Below are positions 46,177 to 55,028 of a stretch of 64,000 nucleotides of DNA, in pieces; positions within the stretch are counted from its first letter, which is position 1; every line of letters starts with the position of its first letter. The notes under the pieces were generated by a model. The model saw only the letters and a list, made by a program, of their open reading frames with translations. It made no database searches and was not told the DNA's origin. The position numbers were made by a program, and so were the translations under genes. The DNA comes from Longibacter sp051155795. Lineage in GTDB: Bacteria; Bacteroidota; Rhodothermia; Rhodothermales; Salinibacteraceae. The stretch covers positions 1-64,000 of the forward strand of contig NZ_DAXETW010000014.1 of the NCBI RefSeq assembly GCF_051155795.1. Direction: 5' to 3'.

Positions 46177-48276
46177 ATGGCCAACAAAGGCTTAAGCAAT
46201 ATCAAGGGTGTCTCGAAGGCGGATCAGCAGATGATCCAGGATATCGAGACGATGATGGGTCCGGAGCCCGAAGACATGGGCTTCATGAAAAACGTCTTCT
46301 GGGGCCGCTTTCGCGAAGACCTCGTCTTTCCCTACCCGCGGGAGAGCAAGGATGAGCGCGAGAAGTGCGATGCCCTGCTCGAGGAGCTGGAAGAGTACCT
46401 CGAGAACGAGCACCCGGCGGTAGAGATCGACCAGGAGCAGTACATCCCGCAGGAGGCGATCGACCGGCTCTTCGAGATGGGCGTGATGGGGATGATTATC
46501 CCCGAGGAGTACGGCGGTCTCGGCCTTGGCGTGACGAGCTACAACCGTGTGCTGGAGATGATCGGTAGTTACTGCGCCTCGACGGCCGTGATGGTCTCGG
46601 CGCACCAGTCGATCGGCTGCAAGGCCCTCGTCATGTTCGGCGACGAGCAGCAGAAGGAAGACTACCTACCGATGGTGGCGCGCGAGAAACTCAGCGCGTT
46701 TTGCCTGTCGGAGCCCAACGTTGGCTCGGATGCGGCCGGGCAGGAGTCGTTTTCCGTCAAGACCGAGGGTGGCGACTACGTACTGAACGGCGAGAAGAAG
46801 TGGTCGACTTCCGGTGCGCTGAGCGGTCTGATGACCGTGATGTGCAAGAACATGGTAAAGAACGAAGAGACCGGCGAGCTTGAGCAGCGCGGCGTCAACG
46901 CGTTGATCGTGACGCCGGATATGGACGGCGTCGAGATCTTCGAGAACAACCGGGCGAAAACCGGAATTCGCGGGACGTGGCAGGCTCGCTTCCGCTTCAA
47001 CGACGTCCGCGTGCCGAAGGAGAACTTACTGCACAATGAGGGCGGCGGCCTCAAGGTCGCGCTCAACTGCCTGAACTACGGTCGTTGTACGCTGAGCGCC
47101 GGTGTCACCGGAGCAGCGAAGGCGGCGATGAACCAGGGCATTAAGTGGGCGCAGACGCGCTACCAGTTCAAGCGCCCGATCGCCGACTTCGAGCTCGTCC
47201 AGCAGAAGATCGCACGGATGTCCTCGCTCACGTACGCGATGGACGCCATGCTCTACATGATGACGGGCATGCTCGATCGCGGCGACAAAGACATCATGGT
47301 CGAGACGGCCATCACGAAGGTCTTTTGCAGCCACTTCGGCTGGGAGGTCATTGACGACGTCATGACCGTGATGGGCGGCGAAGGCTACATGGAAGAAAAC
47401 GAGCTGGAGCGCTCCTGGCGGGACAATCGCATCCACGCCATCGTCGAGGGTTCGAACGAGGTCATGCAGTCGTTCATCTTTGCGTACGGCGGCAAGCAGC
47501 TCGCCGAGCAGATGATCTCGATTCAGGATGCGCTGACGTGGGACACCGACGAGTCGATCGGGCAGAACGTCAGCCGTATGTTCAACGCCGCCACGAATCC
47601 GGCCATCATGAAAAAGGCCGTGCCGCTCGGCGCGCAGCTCTTCCTCGGGTACAAGCCGAGTGCGCCCGACATTCGCAGCATTCATCCCGCGCTGCGCGAG
47701 CAGGCGGAGCAGCTCGCGACGCTCGTTCAGAAGCACTCCCATTACGTCAAGCTTGTCAGCAAGTGGGAGCGGGAAGACATCGTCAAGCATCAGGCGCAGC
47801 AGGCGCGCGTTGCCGACAACGCGATTTACATCTTCGCTCTTACGACGTCGCTCTCCAAGATGGACGACCAGCTTCGCACGGGCGAGTACGGTCCTCGCTT
47901 CGAGCGCGACCGCGCTGCCTTCGAGTACCTGTTCGACTGGTTCGACAACAAGATCCACCAGAACTTCGGCGAGATGCGTCGGAACGCGGACGACAAGATG
48001 CGCAAGGCCGCGGAAGCTGCGCGTCGCTACAGCGACACGCTGCCGAACAAGGACTATTATATCCACGAAGGCTCCCCGCTTGGGCGCGGCGCCGGCAAGG
48101 ACGTGCCAACCGAGCACATCCAGATGTTCCCGGGAGAAGGTCAGGATCCACGCGAGATCGACCGCTCGCCGGGTGAAACCGCCGAACTCGACGTCGAGGA
48201 GCTGGAGGAGAAGGCCGCCTCCGGCGACGGCGCCCCCGAGAAGCCGAAGCCGGCCGCGGAGGACGGGGTCGCGTAA
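46177..48276 (+). CDS. VLCAD/ACAD9-like acyl-CoA dehydrogenase with acidic C-terminal tail
   Basis: This 699-residue flavoprotein should catalyse the first step of fatty-acid beta-oxidation. Residues about 90-440 form the acyl-CoA dehydrogenase core: FEMGVMGMIIPEEYGGLGLG, AFCLSEPNVGSDAAGQ, GEKKWSTSGALSG, QTRYQFKRPIADFELVQQKI, and the base Glu424 in IVEGSNEVMQSF. The ~200-residue C-terminal extension after it matches the vestigial domain of VLCAD-type enzymes. The last ~60 residues are low-complexity and acidic, then Lys/Pro-rich. The start ATG 46177 (MANKGLSNIKG) aligns with homologues. A terminator follows. Confidence 0.92.
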   Translation: MANKGLSNIKGVSKADQQMIQDIETMMGPEPEDMGFMKNVFWGRFREDLVFPYPRESKDEREKCDALLEELEEYLENEHPAVEIDQEQYIPQEAIDRLFEMGVMGMIIPEEYGGLGLGVTSYNRVLEMIGSYCASTAVMVSAHQSIGCKALVMFGDEQQKEDYLPMVAREKLSAFCLSEPNVGSDAAGQESFSVKTEGGDYVLNGEKKWSTSGALSGLMTVMCKNMVKNEETGELEQRGVNALIVTPDMDGVEIFENNRAKTGIRGTWQARFRFNDVRVPKENLLHNEGGGLKVALNCLNYGRCTLSAGVTGAAKAAMNQGIKWAQTRYQFKRPIADFELVQQKIARMSSLTYAMDAMLYMMTGMLDRGDKDIMVETAITKVFCSHFGWEVIDDVMTVMGGEGYMEENELERSWRDNRIHAIVEGSNEVMQSFIFAYGGKQLAEQMISIQDALTWDTDESIGQNVSRMFNAATNPAIMKKAVPLGAQLFLGYKPSAPDIRSIHPALREQAEQLATLVQKHSHYVKLVSKWEREDIVKHQAQQARVADNAIYIFALTTSLSKMDDQLRTGEYGPRFERDRAAFEYLFDWFDNKIHQNFGEMRRNADDKMRKAAEAARRYSDTLPNKDYYIHEGSPLGRGAGKDVPTEHIQMFPGEGQDPREIDRSPGETAELDVEELEEKAASGDGAPEKPKPAAEDGVA

Positions 48277-48583
48277 GGCCGTGGGTAGGTTTGAATGTAT
48301 GAAGGTGTGAATGTGTGGCTGTACTGCGCTAGCGATGCAGGACGGCTCGCTTCACGGATCTGAAACGCCCGCTTCCAGGGATGGAGGCGGGCGTTTTTTT
48401 GTCGCTTAAACTGACGGATGCGGATCCGATGTAGCGCAGAAAGACTGTTGGATTGCACACGTCGACAGGACCGCCAACTATGGTATGTCCTGACTTCCGC
48501 GCGTTTGTCGCAATGTATAGTAGAGGCTTATTCGGGAGCGATTTTGAAGCTCGCTGCCTCTCGCTATCTTCCTACTTTTAGAC
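48277..48583. other. Intergenic region with GT-rich repeats and a terminator
   Basis: These 307 bases follow the acyl-CoA dehydrogenase. They start with a GT-rich tract holding TGAATGT at 48292-48298 and 48308-48314, then the terminator at 48363. The last 150 bases are AT-richer and should hold the promoter of the first T9SS cargo gene. Confidence 0.5.
48363..48398 (+). terminator. Intrinsic terminator after the acyl-CoA dehydrogenase
   Basis: AAACGCCCGC (48363-48372) pairs with GCGGGCGTTT (around 48387-48396), followed by a T run. Confidence 0.9.
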
Positions 48584-51538
48584 ATGTTGTTTATGTCTCT
48601 TACCTCTACAAACTTAGGCTCTCAGTTCACCTTACAGCCGGGTGGTCGCCTCATCCCATTCGTTGTCGTGCTCGTGGCCTTCATGGCGGCGTGGTCGACC
48701 ATGTCGACCCCTGCTATCGCACAGCAGACGTTTCAAGTGGACTCAAGGGGCGACGCGGGAGATGCAAATGTCGGTGACGGTTCGTGTGAAACCGCCGGTG
48801 GCGTCTGCACATTGCGCGCTGCCATAGAGGAGGCCAATGCGGACGGTGCTGATGACACGATTGAGTTCGGCAACATTCCAACGACCGGCGGCTTTGCCGT
48901 TATCTCCCCAAGTAGTGAATTTCGGGTGACTGAGACGGTGACGATCGACGGTACTACGGCGCCGAACTGGAGCAGTCCGGGTCCGCCTGTTGTCGTGTTG
49001 GACGGGAATGGTATCAGCGGTAATGTCGAAGATGGGCTTGACATTCGGACCGAAGGTGCGTCAGGAACATCGGTTTCAGCGCTTGCCGTCAACAACTTTC
49101 CCGATGACGGCATCAACGTACTTATCGATGCAGCGGACGTCACCGTCACGTATTGCTACGTCGGCATTGATGTCGATGGCACAACCGCAGCGGGGAATGG
49201 AGACAATGGTGTGGAAATCACAGCAGACAATGCCTTTATCGGTGCGCAGGTCGTCTTTAGCTCTTTTGGTTTCACGGCGGCAGGACGTAATGTCATTTCC
49301 GGAAATGGAGGTGACGGTATCTACGTGAGTGCCAGTGATGCGATCATTAGTGAGAACTACATCGGAACGACGGCCAATGGAGATGCCGCACTAGGCAACG
49401 GTCAAAATGGTGTGGAAGTAAATTCGGGCACTGGCAATGCAGTCGGATATGTGTCGTCAAGCAGTCTCAGTACGTTCTATCTCGGAAGTGTCATTTCGGG
49501 TAACTCCGGTAATGGTGTGTTTCTTTCGGGTGGTACGACCGAGGTGCTCTCAAACAACATCGGTACGTCGGCTGACGGTATGAGCGACCTCCCGAACAGC
49601 ACCGGTATTGTCATTCAAAGCAACGGCAATACCATTGGGCCTGCCAGTGACACGCCGGCGCGCAATGTCGTTTCCGGCAACACGTTCAATGGCATTCGCC
49701 TGGGTAATGGCGGATCCGGTACGTCTTCGGATAACAACACGATTCAGTTTAACTACATCGGCGTGACGGGCGATGCCTCGGGCACGCTGGGCAACGGACA
49801 AGGAATCGCTGAAGCTGGCATCCGAATCGACCTTGGTTCGGACAATCTGATGACTGAAAACGTCATCGGTGGTAACACGCGTGGGGTGTACATCCGCAAC
49901 GACAACAGCCTTCGCAACTTTATCCGAAGCAACTACATCGGTACCAACCGGAGCTTCGCCGACCTTGGGAACAGCAATGACGGCGTGTTTGTCAATGTCG
50001 ATCCCACCGTTTCTGGCAATCCCAGCGACGAAAACGAAGTCGGTGGCGAATCTGCCGGTGATGGCAATGTCATCGGTTTTAACGGTGACGATGGTGTGCA
50101 GATTGCCGGAAATTATAACGACATCTTTCGAAATCATATCGGCACGAACCTCAACGGCGACAACCTTGGCAATGATGATGACGGGGTCTTCATCGGGGGT
50201 GCAAACGACGTGAACATCGGTCTCAGTGCCGACGACGGCAACGTCATTGGCAACAACGGCGGCGATGGCATCGAAATCGACGACGCAGACAATGTGTTTG
50301 TTGAAGGAAACTACGTCGGTACAAATGCAAACGGCGACGATCTCGGCAACACACAGGCAGGGATTTACATCGATGCGGGCAGTCAGGCCAACGGTAACGA
50401 AGTTGGCTACGATGAAGGGAATACGATTCCGGACGATCCGTCGCCCGGGAATGGTGACGGCAACGCCATTGCATTTAACAGCGGGCCAGGCGTAGCTATT
50501 AGCGGATCCGGTACACTGGTAGAGAATGTTGTCCGCGGCAACCTCGTATACAGTAATGGCCAGTTGGGCATCGATCTTGCGGATGACGGTCAGACGTCGA
50601 ACGACTTTGGCGACACCGATAACGGCGTCAACAATTTGCAGAACGCGCCGGAACTGGACCAGTCACAAACGCAGTTCAACCAAAGCACCGGCGAGGTTGA
50701 GGTCCGTTATCTCGTCAATTGCAACACGACCGAGTGCAATTATGGTGGTAGCGGTCTGACGGTTGATTTCTACCTCGCGGATGGTGAGAGCAGTGGGGAA
50801 GGGAAGACCTTTCTCTACACCGATCAATATCCGTCGAGCGCGGCCACGAGCTTTCGCAACATCAGCTTCGCACCACCGAGTGGAGTGACGGTGACTCGCG
50901 ACGACTTTATTGTGGGTACGGCAACGGATGCTGACGGCAATACGTCCGAGTTTACGATCACGTCCCGGCAACTTCCGGTTGAGCTGGCAGGCTTCAAGGC
51001 GCAGCCAAGTTCTGAAAACGTCGTGTTGACGTGGCGTACGCTGTCGGAGAAGAACAATGACCGCTTCATTGTCCAGCATCAGGATCCTGAATCAGAGACG
51101 TTCGCGCGCCTTGGTGAAGTGGAAGGGCAAGGGAGCACAAGCGAGACGACGCGCTACCGCTTCGCGACGGAAACGCTCGAAGCTGGAAGCCACACATTCC
51201 GACTAAAACAGGTCGATGTAGATGGATCATCGAGTCTGTCGAAGGAGGTCACGGCTCAGATCCAGATGCAGGCAGACCTGACGCTGGAAGCACCGGCGCC
51301 AAACCCGGTTCGTGACCAGATCTCCGTGTCCTTCGGCGTGCGTGAAGCCCAGCCGGTCCAGTTGTCCGTATACGACATGCTGGGTCGTAAGGTGGCCACG
51401 CTCTACAACGGAACGCCAACCGCGGGTCAGACGCAGACCGTTGAACGCTCGGTGCGTGGGCTGGCCAGCGGACGGTACTTCGTGCGGCTGGAGGGTGGCG
51501 CGAAGCCGGTGGTGCAGTCCTTCACGGTCGTTCGATAA
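48584..51538 (+). CDS. T9SS-secreted CSLREA/parallel beta-helix surface protein (first copy)
   Basis: This 984-residue protein starts with a signal segment (to about residue 49, PAIAQ). A CSLREA-type domain follows (VDSRGDAGDANVGDGSCE, VCTLRAAIEEANADGADD). About 600 residues of NosD-like right-handed beta-helix repeats come next, with recurring NYIGTNANGDDLGN and GVEI-type turns. The C-terminus has a small beta-sandwich (PVELAGFKAQPSSENVVLTW) and a type A sorting domain (APAPNPVRDQISVSFGV, VYDMLGRKVATLYNG), so it is probably exported by the type IX system and surface-attached. Codon use is clearly less GC-rich than its paralogue at 52151. ATG 48593 is an alternative start. Its binding target is unknown. 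Confidence 0.85.
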   Translation: MLFMSLTSTNLGSQFTLQPGGRLIPFVVVLVAFMAAWSTMSTPAIAQQTFQVDSRGDAGDANVGDGSCETAGGVCTLRAAIEEANADGADDTIEFGNIPTTGGFAVISPSSEFRVTETVTIDGTTAPNWSSPGPPVVVLDGNGISGNVEDGLDIRTEGASGTSVSALAVNNFPDDGINVLIDAADVTVTYCYVGIDVDGTTAAGNGDNGVEITADNAFIGAQVVFSSFGFTAAGRNVISGNGGDGIYVSASDAIISENYIGTTANGDAALGNGQNGVEVNSGTGNAVGYVSSSSLSTFYLGSVISGNSGNGVFLSGGTTEVLSNNIGTSADGMSDLPNSTGIVIQSNGNTIGPASDTPARNVVSGNTFNGIRLGNGGSGTSSDNNTIQFNYIGVTGDASGTLGNGQGIAEAGIRIDLGSDNLMTENVIGGNTRGVYIRNDNSLRNFIRSNYIGTNRSFADLGNSNDGVFVNVDPTVSGNPSDENEVGGESAGDGNVIGFNGDDGVQIAGNYNDIFRNHIGTNLNGDNLGNDDDGVFIGGANDVNIGLSADDGNVIGNNGGDGIEIDDADNVFVEGNYVGTNANGDDLGNTQAGIYIDAGSQANGNEVGYDEGNTIPDDPSPGNGDGNAIAFNSGPGVAISGSGTLVENVVRGNLVYSNGQLGIDLADDGQTSNDFGDTDNGVNNLQNAPELDQSQTQFNQSTGEVEVRYLVNCNTTECNYGGSGLTVDFYLADGESSGEGKTFLYTDQYPSSAATSFRNISFAPPSGVTVTRDDFIVGTATDADGNTSEFTITSRQLPVELAGFKAQPSSENVVLTWRTLSEKNNDRFIVQHQDPESETFARLGEVEGQGSTSETTRYRFATETLEAGSHTFRLKQVDVDGSSSLSKEVTAQIQMQADLTLEAPAPNPVRDQISVSFGVREAQPVQLSVYDMLGRKVATLYNGTPTAGQTQTVERSVRGLASGRYFVRLEGGAKPVVQSFTVVR

Positions 51539-51631
51539 AAACGGCGCGCACACCGAGTGTGCAGGCACAAGCATCTTGATGCCCGCGCACTCAGCACGGT
51601 GGAAACGACCGTGACATTGATCATCCAAAAC

Positions 51632-51668
51632 AAGGGCGCCCTGCGGTCGAACGCAGGGTGCCTTTTAT
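51632..51668 (+). terminator. Probable terminator after the first CSLREA protein
   Basis: AAGGGCGCCCTGCG (about 51632-51645) pairs with CGCAGGGTGCCTTTT (about 51652-51666) with one G-T pair, followed by T-rich sequence. Confidence 0.75.
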
Positions 51669-51699
51669 ATTCCCCGATATTTCCCGGCTCGGTTCGAGC

Positions 51700-51963
51700 C
51701 GAAGGTCCCTTCGCGGAGTTCGATTCGCACCATGCAGCGCACTCTATGGTGCTCGAGCCACTAGGTGTCCGGTCCGCGGCCCCGGCGTCGGTCTCAGCCT
51801 GCTCGCGCGCGCCATTCTCCGACAGGCGGAGGAGACCGACATCCCGCGCTTTATCTGGATGGTCGATGCCGAGCGCACGCGGATGCACCGCTTCCTCAGC
51901 AGCCGGTTTGCATCCATCATCGACGCGGAGGATGCACTCCTGGAGTCGGCCAAGCAGCTCTGA
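51700..51963 (+). pseudogene. Probable gene remnant, C-terminal fragment with a frameshift
   Basis: From about 51769 to the TGA at 51961-51963 one frame looks strongly coding (high GC third bases): GLSLLARAILRQAEETDIPR, FIWMVDAERTRMHRFLSSRF, ASIIDAEDALLESAKQL. The preceding stretch (51700-51768) looks coding in another frame (AEGPFAEFDSHHAAHSMVLE), so a frameshift near 51770 may have joined them. No start codon or ribosome site is evident. I do not recognise the family. Alternatively it is a chance high-GC frame. Confidence 0.45.
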
Positions 51964-52150
51964 TTCTATCCGTAGAGGTCTTAACGGGAGGATACTGCGA
52001 TTGTCTCGTGCCACACATATCATTAGCTGTATTCGTGTAGGAACTGTTTTGTCTATCCATGATGGCCGAAAGGCCCGTCCGGATGGCTCTGAGTTCCACG
52101 CTTTACGATACGAGGCTTCCCCACGGTTTTCCCACAGACGTCCCTTCGGT

Positions 52151-54925
52151 ATGGCGCGATTCGCTACAACCACCACGATCCTCGCTTTCCTCGGCGCACT
52201 GCTCCTGTCCTTCGGCGCGACGCCGGGGCACGCGCAGTCTACGTTCTCCGTTAACTCTCTTGCCCCGATCGATGACGCGAGCATTGGGGATGGAGATTGC
52301 CGAACGCCGATGAATACATGTACCCTTCGTGCCGCGATTCAGGAGGCGAATGCAACGACCGGCACCAAGGACGTAATTGAGTTTGCTGTTCCGTCGTCCG
52401 GTACCGCAACGATCCCGGAGGACATTGAGCTCGAAATTACCGCACCGGTTATCATCGACGGGATGTCGTCGCCGGCGTACGACGGAAGCGCTCCTGCCAT
52501 CATCCTCGACGGTAGCGCGGTCTCCGGCAGTTCGGAGGACGCACTCACGTTGACCAACGCGGAGGATTCGGAAATACGTGGCCTCGCGATCGTGAACTAC
52601 CCCGGCACCGGCATCGCCGTCCGAAGCAGTGACGGCGTGGCCGTCCACGACTGCTTCATCGGTATTGAGCCGGACGGCACGGCGGCGGGCAACAGCGACC
52701 ACGGAATCGAGGCGTATTCTGACGTTACGATCGGCTCCACAAGCGCAGGAAACGTGATCTCCGCAAACGGTGACACGGGCCTGTATCTCGTCGGCATGAC
52801 GGCGCTCGTTTCGGACAACGTGATCGGCTTGGACGAGGACGGTACCTTCTCCCGTCCGAACGGACGCCATGGCGTTTCCGTGAGCGGATCCGACGCCGAG
52901 GTGACGTTGCAGTCCAATACGATCTCCGGAAACGCCGAAGATGGTGTCCGTCTTGAGGGTGGACAGCACGTACTGACGTCGAACGTGATCGGACTGAGCG
53001 CAGATCAAAGTGCCGCCCGGGCGAACGAGCGGGGCGTTGTCTTGAACAGCGGCAACAACCAGATCGGCGGCAACGACCTGTTGTTCGCAAACGTCATCGC
53101 GGGCAACACCGGGGATGGCGTCGCGATCGGCTCCAGTTCGACATCGGCGGACAACAATGTCGTTCAGTACAACTACATCGGCACGACGTCCGGCGGGGAC
53201 CCGTTCGGGCAAAATATCGGTCTACGCGTGGCGAACGGCAGCGGCAATTCCGTCGATGGCAACGTCATCGGCGCGAATGCGGGCGGGCTCTCGATTGACG
53301 ATGACGCGGAGAGTACCGAGGTCACGCGCAACCTGATCGGTGTGACGCCCAACGGGGACGATGTGGGAAATCGCAAAGACGGGGTCATCGTGAGCAGTCA
53401 GGCCGGATCTGCGGCGGCGGGTACGAAGATCGGCCTCGCAACGCCGGGAACAGGCAACGTGATCGCCAACACCGGCGGCGATGGCATTCGTCTGGAAGGC
53501 GACTTCACGACCGTTCAGAACAACCAGATTGGTTTAAACGGGTCCGCCGGGGCCGGCAACGATGGAAACGGCATCGTCCTGGACGGAGCATTTAACGCCA
53601 CAATAGGCGTCGCCGGGTTCGGGAATGAGATCGCCCTGAATGGAGAAAATGGAATCGAGATTGTCGCGGGAGGCGATGTCATCATCCAGGGCAACTACAT
53701 CGGGACAAACGCGCAGAACGGCGGTCTCGGGAACGACGGCGACGGCATTCGTATCGATGCGAAGGCAGGTCTGGAGGTGCGGGATGTCGTCATCGGCTAT
53801 CCCGAGTCGGCGACGATTTCTTCAGATCCGGACCCGCTCGAAGGCGGACTTGGCAACCGGATTCGCTACAACACGTCCGATGCGGTTCGTATCACCAGTA
53901 GTGGTACGGTTGCCTACGCGACGGTCCGCGGGAATCTAATGTCGGACAACGGCGGCCTTGGAATGGATCTCGGGACGGATGGAAGGAATGCGAGTGACCC
54001 AAATGACGCGGACACAGGTCCGAACAAGTTGATCAACGCACCAGAGATTCAGGGCATGATCGGGCCGATCTTCGACACCGCGACGCGTGAGTTCTCGTTT
54101 CCCTACCTCGTAGACTGCGCTACGGCGAAATGTAACTACGATCTGACGGTCGATTTCTACCTCGCGGACAGCGATCCCTCCGGAGAGGGACGCGTGTACG
54201 TCGGCACGCAGACCTATGCCGCGACCGATGCAGGTACGACCGTCCAGGCATCGTTTACGGCCGCGTCCTGGACCTCGCCCACCCTGGACGATCATCTCGT
54301 TGCCATCGCCACGGACGGCGGCGGGAGCTCCAGCGAGTTCACGATCACACCGATCCGCCTTCCCGTAGAGCTGGCCGACTTCGGGGCTCGCGCAAACGGC
54401 GAGACGGTGCTCCTGACCTGGCGCACCTTGAGCGAAACCGGCAACCATCTTTTCCAGGTCGAGCACCGTGGGCCCGACCAGGCCGGCTTCTCTGTCATGG
54501 GCACAGTGGACGGGGCGGGTACGACGGCGGACCCGGTCGACTACCGGTTCGAGACGTCGGAATTGTCCGCGGGCATGCACCGCTTTCGCCTGCGTCAGGT
54601 CGATGTGGACGGGGATGAAACGCTCTCCGACGAAGTCACGGCACAGATCGCCCTCGCTCAGAACATCGTCTTCGGCGCGCCATCGCCGAATCCCGCGAGA
54701 GGTCAGGTGACCTTCACCATCGGGATGCAGGATCCGGGACCTGTGCGCGTTGTGATGTACGACCTTCTCGGCCGGCAGGTCGCAACGCTGTACGATGGAA
54801 CGCCGACGGCGGGACAGGAGAAGGCGATCACTCGCTCCATTCCACCCGTTCCCAGCGGCCGATACTTCCTCCGACTGGAAGGCGCCTCCGTCCGGACGGT
54901 GCAACCGCTGACCGTTGTTCGGTGA
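52151..54925 (+). CDS. T9SS-secreted CSLREA/parallel beta-helix surface protein (second copy)
   Basis: This 924-residue paralogue of the upstream gene has a signal peptide ending near residue 29 (TPGHAQ). The CSLREA-type domain follows (VNSLAPIDDASIGDGDCR, CTLRAAIQEANATTGTKD). Beta-helix repeats come next (GNVISANGDTGLYLVG, GNYIGTNAQNGGLGNDGDGI), then the same sandwich module (PVELADFGARANGETVLLTW) and a type A sorting domain (SPNPARGQVTFTIGM, MYDLLGRQVATLYDGTP). It should be surface-exposed after T9SS export. The ATG at 52151 is chosen for the signal peptide; the frame stays open much further upstream. Its GC content is clearly higher than that of the first copy. Confidence 0.87.
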   Translation: MARFATTTTILAFLGALLLSFGATPGHAQSTFSVNSLAPIDDASIGDGDCRTPMNTCTLRAAIQEANATTGTKDVIEFAVPSSGTATIPEDIELEITAPVIIDGMSSPAYDGSAPAIILDGSAVSGSSEDALTLTNAEDSEIRGLAIVNYPGTGIAVRSSDGVAVHDCFIGIEPDGTAAGNSDHGIEAYSDVTIGSTSAGNVISANGDTGLYLVGMTALVSDNVIGLDEDGTFSRPNGRHGVSVSGSDAEVTLQSNTISGNAEDGVRLEGGQHVLTSNVIGLSADQSAARANERGVVLNSGNNQIGGNDLLFANVIAGNTGDGVAIGSSSTSADNNVVQYNYIGTTSGGDPFGQNIGLRVANGSGNSVDGNVIGANAGGLSIDDDAESTEVTRNLIGVTPNGDDVGNRKDGVIVSSQAGSAAAGTKIGLATPGTGNVIANTGGDGIRLEGDFTTVQNNQIGLNGSAGAGNDGNGIVLDGAFNATIGVAGFGNEIALNGENGIEIVAGGDVIIQGNYIGTNAQNGGLGNDGDGIRIDAKAGLEVRDVVIGYPESATISSDPDPLEGGLGNRIRYNTSDAVRITSSGTVAYATVRGNLMSDNGGLGMDLGTDGRNASDPNDADTGPNKLINAPEIQGMIGPIFDTATREFSFPYLVDCATAKCNYDLTVDFYLADSDPSGEGRVYVGTQTYAATDAGTTVQASFTAASWTSPTLDDHLVAIATDGGGSSSEFTITPIRLPVELADFGARANGETVLLTWRTLSETGNHLFQVEHRGPDQAGFSVMGTVDGAGTTADPVDYRFETSELSAGMHRFRLRQVDVDGDETLSDEVTAQIALAQNIVFGAPSPNPARGQVTFTIGMQDPGPVRVVMYDLLGRQVATLYDGTPTAGQEKAITRSIPPVPSGRYFLRLEGASVRTVQPLTVVR

Positions 54926-54975
54926 CCGGAGGTGTTAGGGTGGTAAGGTGTTACGGTGTTTCAGGTGTTAGAAAA
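54926..54975 (+). repeat. GGTGTTA short repeats downstream of the second CSLREA gene
   Basis: Copies of GGTGTTA or GGTGTTT occur at 54931, 54947, 54955 and 54964, starting six bases after the stop. Similar GT-rich repeats follow other genes in this window. Confidence 0.6.
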
Positions 54976-55028
54976 GTAAGAGACGAACATAAACGGACCA
55001 GCACGGAAACACCGAACCACACGCCGTT

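Larger units (their letters stand above)
51539..52150. other. Region between the two CSLREA paralogues
   Basis: These 612 bases contain the terminator of the first paralogue (51632-51668), a probable gene remnant (51700-51963) and about 185 bases that should hold the promoter of the second paralogue. No intact gene is visible. Confidence 0.55.

Noticed and set aside
47026..48117. 363-codon minus-strand frame opposite the acyl-CoA dehydrogenase
   Set aside because: It is an antisense shadow of the plus-strand enzyme and shows no recognisable motif.
51557..52150. Upstream extension of the second CSLREA gene to 51557
   Set aside because: The stretch is not coding-like in that frame except for a short piece assigned to the gene remnant, and the signal peptide begins at 52151.
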